Shown here piece after piece: positions 59,013 to 64,000 of a stretch of 64,000 bases of DNA; positions within the stretch are counted from its first letter, which is position 1, and every line of letters begins with the position of its first letter. The translations under genes were made by a program, and so were the position numbers. Source of the DNA: Paraburkholderia sp. BL23I1N1 (lineage in GTDB: Bacteria; Pseudomonadota; Gammaproteobacteria; Burkholderiales; Burkholderiaceae). The DNA lies in NCBI RefSeq assembly GCF_003610295.1, contig NZ_RAPV01000001.1:3968001-4032000 (forward strand). The letters are read 5' to 3'. The notes beneath the pieces were generated by a model that worked only from the letters and a program-made list of their open reading frames with translations, was not told the DNA's origin and ran no database searches.

Positions 59013-59023
59013 TTGGGGAGGCT

Positions 59024-60226
59024 ATGCTCGATCTTGCCCGACTGCGCGCCGATACGCCCGGCACGCACGACGTCGTACATTTCAACAACGCCGGTGCGAG
59101 CCTTATGCCGCGGATCGTTATCGATACGGTCGTGGAGCATGTGCGCGAGGAAGCGCGTCTCGGCGGATACGAGGCGGCCAGCACCGCCGCCGGGCGGCTT
59201 GAAAGCGTCTATGTTTCCTGTGCACGGCTGCTCAACGCGCAACCCGACGAGATCGCGGTGATCGAAAACGCGACGCGCGCCTGGGACATGGCGTTCTACT
59301 CGTTACCGCTTTCGGCGGGTGATCTCGTGCTGACGTCCGCCACGGAATATGCGGGCAACTACATCCCGTACCTGCAGTTGCAAAAGCAGCGTGGCATCCG
59401 GATCGAGGTGATTCCGAACGACGGGCAAGGCGAGGTGTCGGTCGAGGCGTTGCAGCGGCGGTTGACCGACCCGCGCGTGAAGCTCGTCTCGCTCCCGATC
59501 ATCGCGACCAACGGCGGCCCCGTGCAACCTATCGAGGCAATCGGCGCGGCGGCGCGCGAGGCAGGCGTATGGTTTCTTCTCGACGCTTGCCAGGGGGCTG
59601 GGCATGTGCCGCTGGATGTGAAGAAGATCGGCTGTCACATGCTGGCTGCGACGAGCCGTAAATATTTGCGGGGACCTCGCGGCATGGGCTTTTTGTATAT
59701 TGAACGGGCGCTCTGTGCGCAACTCGAGCCCACCTTTCTCGATCTGCACGCGGCGACGCTGCAAACGCCGGACCGGTTCGAGATACGCGGCGACGCCCGT
59801 CGTTTCGAAAACTGGGAATGCAACGTTGCCGCCAAGCTCGGCATGGGCGCGGCGATCGACTACGCGCTCGAACTCGGCATCGTGCCCATCTGGACGCGCA
59901 TTCAGGCGCTCGCCGATGGTCTGCGCGAGCGGTTGGCGCAGATCGACGGTGTAACGCTCCAGGATAGGGGCGCGGTCAAATCGGGCATCGTGACATTCAC
60001 GCTCGACCGTTGCGACGCCGCGGATGTCCAGCAATGGCTGGCGTCGCAAGCCAGACGTATCAACGTCTCCCGTTCGACGTTCCAGTCGACGATGCTGGAT
60101 ATGCAGATGCGCGGTCTGCGCGACGTGGTACGCGCCTCGGTTCACGCCTACAACTCGGACGAAGACATCGACGCGCTCGTGCAAGTGGTGCAGGCGATGT
60201 CGAGGGGGATGGCCGATGCTCGATAA
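59024..60226 (+). CDS. Class V aminotransferase-fold PLP enzyme
   Basis: 400 residues from the ATG at 59024, with GGGGAGG 4-5 bp upstream. HFNNAGASLMP starts the protein, LLDACQGAGHVPLD contains the PLP-binding Asp, and the Schiff-base Lys is in AATSRKYLRGPRGMGFLY. This cysteine desulfurase/isopenicillin-N-epimerase/kynureninase-like group includes lyases and epimerases. No such enzyme is part of staphyloferrin B synthesis, so it is an extra tailoring or precursor step here. It overlaps the SbnI-like gene by 11 bp, implying shared regulation. Confidence 0.85.
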   Translation: MLDLARLRADTPGTHDVVHFNNAGASLMPRIVIDTVVEHVREEARLGGYEAASTAAGRLESVYVSCARLLNAQPDEIAVIENATRAWDMAFYSLPLSAGDLVLTSATEYAGNYIPYLQLQKQRGIRIEVIPNDGQGEVSVEALQRRLTDPRVKLVSLPIIATNGGPVQPIEAIGAAAREAGVWFLLDACQGAGHVPLDVKKIGCHMLAATSRKYLRGPRGMGFLYIERALCAQLEPTFLDLHAATLQTPDRFEIRGDARRFENWECNVAAKLGMGAAIDYALELGIVPIWTRIQALADGLRERLAQIDGVTLQDRGAVKSGIVTFTLDRCDAADVQQWLASQARRINVSRSTFQSTMLDMQMRGLRDVVRASVHAYNSDEDIDALVQVVQAMSRGMADAR

Positions 60227-60632
60227 GCTGCCGTATTGCGTCGCGCTCAAGCCGCTCGCTTTCTTTCGGCCCTCCGAGGCGGTCGACGAACACGACGTGC
60301 ACCGTCTGGCCGCAGCCATTCGCGAGGCCGGTTCATGGACCACGCCGATCCCTATCGAGAAGGGGACCGGCATCATCATGGATGGGAACCACCGGGCGCG
60401 CGCGGCCGCGCTGCTCGGGTTGCGCTACGTGCCCTGTGTGTTGCTCGACTATCGGGATCCGAGGGTTTCAGTGACGCACTGGCAGACCGGCGAGCCGTTC
60501 TGTATCGATAGCATCCGCAGGCGGATCTTGCAGGATAAGGCGCTGCTCCCCTACAAGACGACGCGGCATCGCTTCGCGCCTGTGCTACCCGCAACGGAGA
60601 TTCTGTTGTCCGTGTTGCATGCGGGCGCTTGA
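60216..60632 (+). CDS. ParB/Srx-fold protein, SbnI/SerK-like serine kinase candidate
   Basis: 138 residues, about the size of the ParB-N domain alone. The motif IIMDGNHRARAAALLGL gives Asp56, His59 and Arg60, matching the D-G-x-H-R motif of the free-serine kinases SerK and SbnI. An acidic pair in RPSEAVDEHD (Glu21, Glu25) is near the catalytic Glu position. SbnI of S. aureus makes O-phospho-L-serine for SbnA and has a longer C-terminus that this protein lacks. Its ATG overlaps the preceding gene (ATGCTCGATAA). Here it would supply the SbnA-like enzyme. A DNA-binding ParB role is unlikely since no ParB DNA-binding domain follows. Confidence 0.78.
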   Translation: MLDKLPYCVALKPLAFFRPSEAVDEHDVHRLAAAIREAGSWTTPIPIEKGTGIIMDGNHRARAAALLGLRYVPCVLLDYRDPRVSVTHWQTGEPFCIDSIRRRILQDKALLPYKTTRHRFAPVLPATEILLSVLHAGA

Positions 60633-60828
60633 TATGTTTTGCGTGTGGAGGGTGGTGGTTTCAAACCGAGACAAATAGTCGGTAGATAAACCCAAAAATC
60701 AAAGTAATACAGTAACAAAAACTGGTTGCGGCTGGATACGATAGCGAAAAACGCTGCCTGATGACCATAATGCAGGTTCTTGGCAACGGGCGCGCATTCC
60801 CTTTCCAAACAAGCCCCTAACACCGCCT

Positions 60829-61905
60829 ATGCCACGCCCCATCGTTGCCCAGATTCATCCCGGCGCAGTCAGCCACAACCTCTCCCTCGTCAAGCAGCGC
60901 GCGCCTCGGTCACGGGTTTGGGCCGTCGTCAAAGCCAACGCATACGGGCACGGAATCGATCGCATTTTCCCGGCACTCGCAAAAGCCGACGGCATCGCGC
61001 TACTCGATCTCGACGAAGCGGTCCGTGTGCGCGAGCTGGGTTGGACCAAACCGATTCTGCTTCTGGAAGGCGTGTTCAAACCAGGCGACGCGCAAATCGC
61101 CCAACAGTTCGATCTCTCCATGGCCGTGCATTGCCATGAGCAACTCAATCTGTTGCGCCTTTCGTCGTCACTTGAGCGTTCCAACGCGCTCAATGTGCAT
61201 CTCAAGATGAACTCCGGAATGAATCGTCTTGGATTCCGGCCCGACGCGTACCGTGCCGCGTGGGAGCAGGCGAGGTCGATTCCGGGCATCGGCGAGATCA
61301 CCTTGATGAGCCATTTCGCGAATGCCGACGATGGCGATGTGGCATGGCAGATGGATCGCTTCGACGCCGTGACTCAGGACATACCGGGCCAACGGTGTCT
61401 CGCGAATTCGGCGGCTGTTCTGTGGCATCCCCAGGCGCATCGTGACTGGGTGCGCCCGGGTGTCGTGCTCTACGGTGGGTCGCCCACCGGTCAGTCGCGC
61501 CACATTGACGACGTGGGCCTGCGTGCCTCCATGACGCTCAGGAGCGAAGTGATCGGTGTGCAGTCGTTGTCGGCGCAGGAAACAGTCGGATATGGCCGTG
61601 CCTTCGCCGCGAATCGTGAAATGCGCATTGGCGTGGTCGCATGCGGGTATGCGGACGGATACCCGCGGCACGCATCGACGGGTACGCCAATCGCTATCGA
61701 CGGTGTCATGACGCAAGTGGTGGGCCGTGTTTCGATGGACATGCTCACCGTCGACCTGTCGCCGTGTCCGCACGCGCAGATCGGTTCAAAAGTCGAGTTA
61801 TGGGGCGACCAGGTGAAGATCGACGACGTCGCCCACGCGTCGGGGACGATCGGGTACGAACTGATGTGCGCCTTGGCAAAACGGGTGCCGGTAGAAGTTG
61901 CCTGA
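60829..61905 (+). CDS. alr: Alanine racemase
   Basis: 358 residues of the fold-type III family. The N-terminal [13 protein letters not shown] holds the PLP lysine, RPGVVLYG and the Arg of [11 protein letters not shown] are present, and the C-terminal domain has [13 protein letters not shown] and ETVGYGRAF, with the catalytic Tyr region. It converts L- to D-alanine for peptidoglycan or in alanine use. It lies 196 bp after the siderophore operon, on the same strand but behind an AT-rich gap, so it is probably separate. No lplT or radA, its usual Burkholderia neighbours, follow; it may be a second copy. Confidence 0.9.
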   Translation: MPRPIVAQIHPGAVSHNLSLVKQRAPRSRVWAVVKANAYGHGIDRIFPALAKADGIALLDLDEAVRVRELGWTKPILLLEGVFKPGDAQIAQQFDLSMAVHCHEQLNLLRLSSSLERSNALNVHLKMNSGMNRLGFRPDAYRAAWEQARSIPGIGEITLMSHFANADDGDVAWQMDRFDAVTQDIPGQRCLANSAAVLWHPQAHRDWVRPGVVLYGGSPTGQSRHIDDVGLRASMTLRSEVIGVQSLSAQETVGYGRAFAANREMRIGVVACGYADGYPRHASTGTPIAIDGVMTQVVGRVSMDMLTVDLSPCPHAQIGSKVELWGDQVKIDDVAHASGTIGYELMCALAKRVPVEVA

Positions 61906-62107
61906 ATGACCCTCTGTATTGCCCGAGCGTGAGGCAAGCCGCAAGGAATAGCCGCATCTTCGGCCGGGATGCGGCGCAGCATTGCTGTTGCGCAGGTATT
62001 GTGGGGTCCAATGCAACGCCATAACGTTGCACCGGACATTCTGTTTTTACGTAATAATCGCGAGGCGCGTTACATTCGATCCACTAACCATTAAAAATGC
62101 GTAGGTC

Positions 62108-64000
62108 ATGGCTTTCAGCGAACCGAGGTCTCCATTTTTCAGGTGGGTGGTGTCCTCCGCTCAGAACCTGAGCGCTGACAACCGGCAAATATTGCTTGCC
62201 AATCTATTCACGCGAACTGCATCAATTGTATTTGCGTCGATCTGCGAAATCAGTGTCTGCGCGACCGCCTACTATCTGATTCCAAGGCCCCTGTATGCGT
62301 GGTGGGGCAGCGCGGTGGTCGCGCTGCTGATTACGCGTCTCACGTTGATCTGGCTGTGTTGCCGGCGCAGCGCCCGCAACCTGCCGACCCCCACCTCTGC
62401 CTTCCTCTTTGCGAGCCTTCTCTGGGCCGCACTTTTCGGTTTCGGCGCATTCTTGTGCAATACCAGCGGAAATCAGACGCTTTTTCTGCTCGGCAACGTT
62501 TGCGCGGTGGGCGTGATCGGCGGACTGGCCGGACGCAACGCGGGCACACCCCGACTGGTGCTTCTGCAGATTTCGTTCATTCTCGGATTGTTGGGTTGGG
62601 GGGCGGCGCTTTCGCCCGGCTCCGGCAAGCTCGTGCTGCTGTTTCAGGCTCCGTTTTGCGCGGCGGGTTTCTTTACCGTGGCCTTGCGCAGCAATCGCGA
62701 TACCGTTGCGTTACTGTTGGCGCGCGAAAGCAGTCATCGGCTCGCTCACCAGGACAGTCTCACTGGCCTGCCCAATCGCGCTCGCATTACCGAACTTCTG
62801 CTGGAGCGCACCGCGGCAGGCTCGTTGCAGCGGGATCATCGGTTCGCGGTGCTACTGATCGATCTCGACGGCTTCAAGGCGATCAATGACAGCCTGGGCC
62901 ATGCCGCCGGCGATCAGATCCTTCAGGAGGCCGCGGTTCGATTGCGTGAAGTACTGCCGGCCGGCGACCTGGTTGGACGCCTGGCCGGCGACGAGTTCGT
63001 CGCCATTGCCGACGGCACGGCGTTACCCCGCGACGTCAATTTGCTGGCAGGCTGCATCGTCAAAACGCTGGCGCGTCCTTTCGTATTGAGCGAGGCGTTG
63101 GTGCATATCGGTGCGAGTGTGGGCGTCTCGCTTTATCCGGATCACGCAAAGACAGGGCCGCAATTGCTGATCTGCGCGGACCGTGCGTTGTACGCGGTCA
63201 AACGCAGTGGCAAAAGTGCCTTTGCTATCTTCGATGCCGTCAGGCACGCATCCGACGAAAGTCTGAGCCTCCTGCGCAGCGATCTGGAAGGCGCGATGCA
63301 GACTTATAACGATTTGCGCATGGAGTACCAGCCGATTGTCGATCTCAGCAACGACACGATTTCCGGCCGCGAGGCACTGCTTCGCTGGACGCATCCGACT
63401 CGCGGCGAGCTGTCTCCCTCCGCATTCATTCCCACGGCCGAACGTACGGGTCTGATCCTCGCACTGGGCGAGTGGGCCTTGCTGCAATCCTGCACGGAAG
63501 CGGCCACCTGGCGTGATGCGGTGAGCGTCGCCGTGAATGTTTCGCCGGTGCAATTGCGGGAGGAATCATTCGCCGCGACGGTCGCGACGATTCTGGGCAA
63601 GACGGGGTTGCCGCCGGCGCGTCTGAATATCGAAGTCACCGAAACGGTGTTGTTGAGCGACGATATCGTCACCCGTCACAATGTCGAGAAGCTCCGCGCG
63701 ATGGGAATCGGCCTCGCGCTCGACGACTTCGGCACCGGGTTTTCAACCATGTCGACGCTCGTGCGTTTCTCGTTCGACAAACTCAAGATCGACAGTTCGT
63801 TCGTTAAGGAGTCCGTGCATCGTCGCGAATCCGCGGCGGTGGTTCGCGGGATTGTGGCTTTGGCGCGGGAAATCGGCATACCGACCACAGCGGAAGGCAT
63901 CGAGACGCAGGAGCAGCTGAATTTTGTGCGCGTCTGCGGATGCACGCATGCTCAGGGTTTTCTTCTGGGCAAGCCGGTCCGGGGTGGAGAGATTCCGCAG
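62108..64000 (+). CDS. GGDEF-EAL cyclic di-GMP protein, 5' part
   Basis: 631 codons to the window edge, from the ATG at 62108. Residues 1-205 contain about six hydrophobic helices, an integral-membrane sensor region of MASE type. The GGDEF domain (about 215-380) has LAGDEF in place of GGDEF and LPNRARITELL at its start. The EAL domain (from about 400) has SGREALLRW, the metal residues of VAVNVSPVQL, IEVTET, DDFGTGF, KIDSSF, and AEGIE with GFLLGKP. All visible EAL catalytic residues are present, so phosphodiesterase activity is plausible; AGDEF variants can still be active. The gene probably ends soon after the window. Confidence 0.93.
   Translation, partial: MAFSEPRSPFFRWVVSSAQNLSADNRQILLANLFTRTASIVFASICEISVCATAYYLIPRPLYAWWGSAVVALLITRLTLIWLCCRRSARNLPTPTSAFLFASLLWAALFGFGAFLCNTSGNQTLFLLGNVCAVGVIGGLAGRNAGTPRLVLLQISFILGLLGWGAALSPGSGKLVLLFQAPFCAAGFFTVALRSNRDTVALLLARESSHRLAHQDSLTGLPNRARITELLLERTAAGSLQRDHRFAVLLIDLDGFKAINDSLGHAAGDQILQEAAVRLREVLPAGDLVGRLAGDEFVAIADGTALPRDVNLLAGCIVKTLARPFVLSEALVHIGASVGVSLYPDHAKTGPQLLICADRALYAVKRSGKSAFAIFDAVRHASDESLSLLRSDLEGAMQTYNDLRMEYQPIVDLSNDTISGREALLRWTHPTRGELSPSAFIPTAERTGLILALGEWALLQSCTEAATWRDAVSVAVNVSPVQLREESFAATVATILGKTGLPPARLNIEVTETVLLSDDIVTRHNVEKLRAMGIGLALDDFGTGFSTMSTLVRFSFDKLKIDSSFVKESVHRRESAAVVRGIVALAREIGIPTTAEGIETQEQLNFVRVCGCTHAQGFLLGKPVRGGEIPQ

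Noticed and set aside
60829..61905. Alanine racemase as part of the siderophore operon
   Set aside because: A gap of about 200 bp with AT-rich sequence precedes it, while all genes of the operon are tightly packed. Its motifs are those of ordinary alanine racemases.
61951..61975. Stem-loop after alr as a terminator
   Set aside because: Eight-base arms (GCCGCATC/GATGCGGC) but a 9-base loop and no T tract; too weak to list.
1..64000. tRNA genes, rRNA genes and CRISPR arrays
   Set aside because: No cloverleaf with a conserved T-arm, no rRNA-like stretch and no regularly spaced direct repeats were seen when reading both strands.

Overview
The window looks like a chromosome or megaplasmid segment of a Burkholderiaceae bacterium, most likely Paraburkholderia or a close relative. 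The reasons are the high GC content, a DUF4148 protein (a family concentrated in Burkholderiales), an entericidin lipoprotein, small basic proteins of a Burkholderia type, and a CoA-dependent 2-aminobenzoate pathway. No rRNA, tRNA or CRISPR array was recognised.

Layout. 1-8.4 kb: the 5' part of an alkaline-phosphatase-like gene, an SDR/AraC divergent pair, and a uronate regulon: uronate dehydrogenase, LacI regulator, hexuronate-type MFS transporter and a 715-residue lipoprotein. Four near-identical 14-bp operators centred on AAACGTTT tie these genes together. 8.4-14.7 kb: two divergent methyltransferase genes, SUI1/YciH, a PAP2 phosphatase, a MarR-GNAT fusion whose start codon lies inside a 28-bp palindrome, and DUF4148. 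14.7-21.2 kb: an accessory patch of broken genes (5'-truncated SF1 helicase, truncated phosphatase, chimeric TetR), a small PfpI/DUF2867/lipocalin operon and an intact-looking IS630 element. 21.2-25.6 kb: a hypothetical gene, AraC-GyrI regulator, NTF2-like protein, DHA2 efflux pump and GST.

25.6-34.0 kb: one tightly overlapping minus-strand operon for aerobic 2-aminobenzoate (anthranilate) breakdown through CoA thioesters: bifunctional monooxygenase/reductase, SDR, MarR regulator, enoyl-CoA hydratase, acyl-CoA dehydrogenase, thioesterase, RidA-like protein and CoA ligase. It is preceded by a good sigma70 promoter. 34.2-38 kb: small genes and remnants around an IS5-type (IS427-group) element. 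38-46.6 kb: a very large NdvB-like cyclic beta-glucan synthase gene carrying two 1-bp insertions and two in-frame stops, so a pseudogene as written.

46.8-60.6 kb: a Fur-box-led iron uptake locus, the most interesting part of the window. It encodes a TonB-dependent receptor, SbnH-like decarboxylase, SbnA-like synthase, an octopine/nopaline-dehydrogenase-family enzyme in the position expected for SbnB, one IucA/IucC (NIS) synthetase, an MFS exporter, a complete FecBCD-type ABC importer, a class V aminotransferase-fold enzyme, and a minimal ParB-fold protein resembling the SbnI/SerK free-serine kinases. Together they suggest a 2,3-diaminopropionate-based carboxylate siderophore related to staphyloferrin B but made with a different dehydrogenase and fewer synthetases. 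The window ends with an alanine racemase and the 5' part of a GGDEF-EAL gene.
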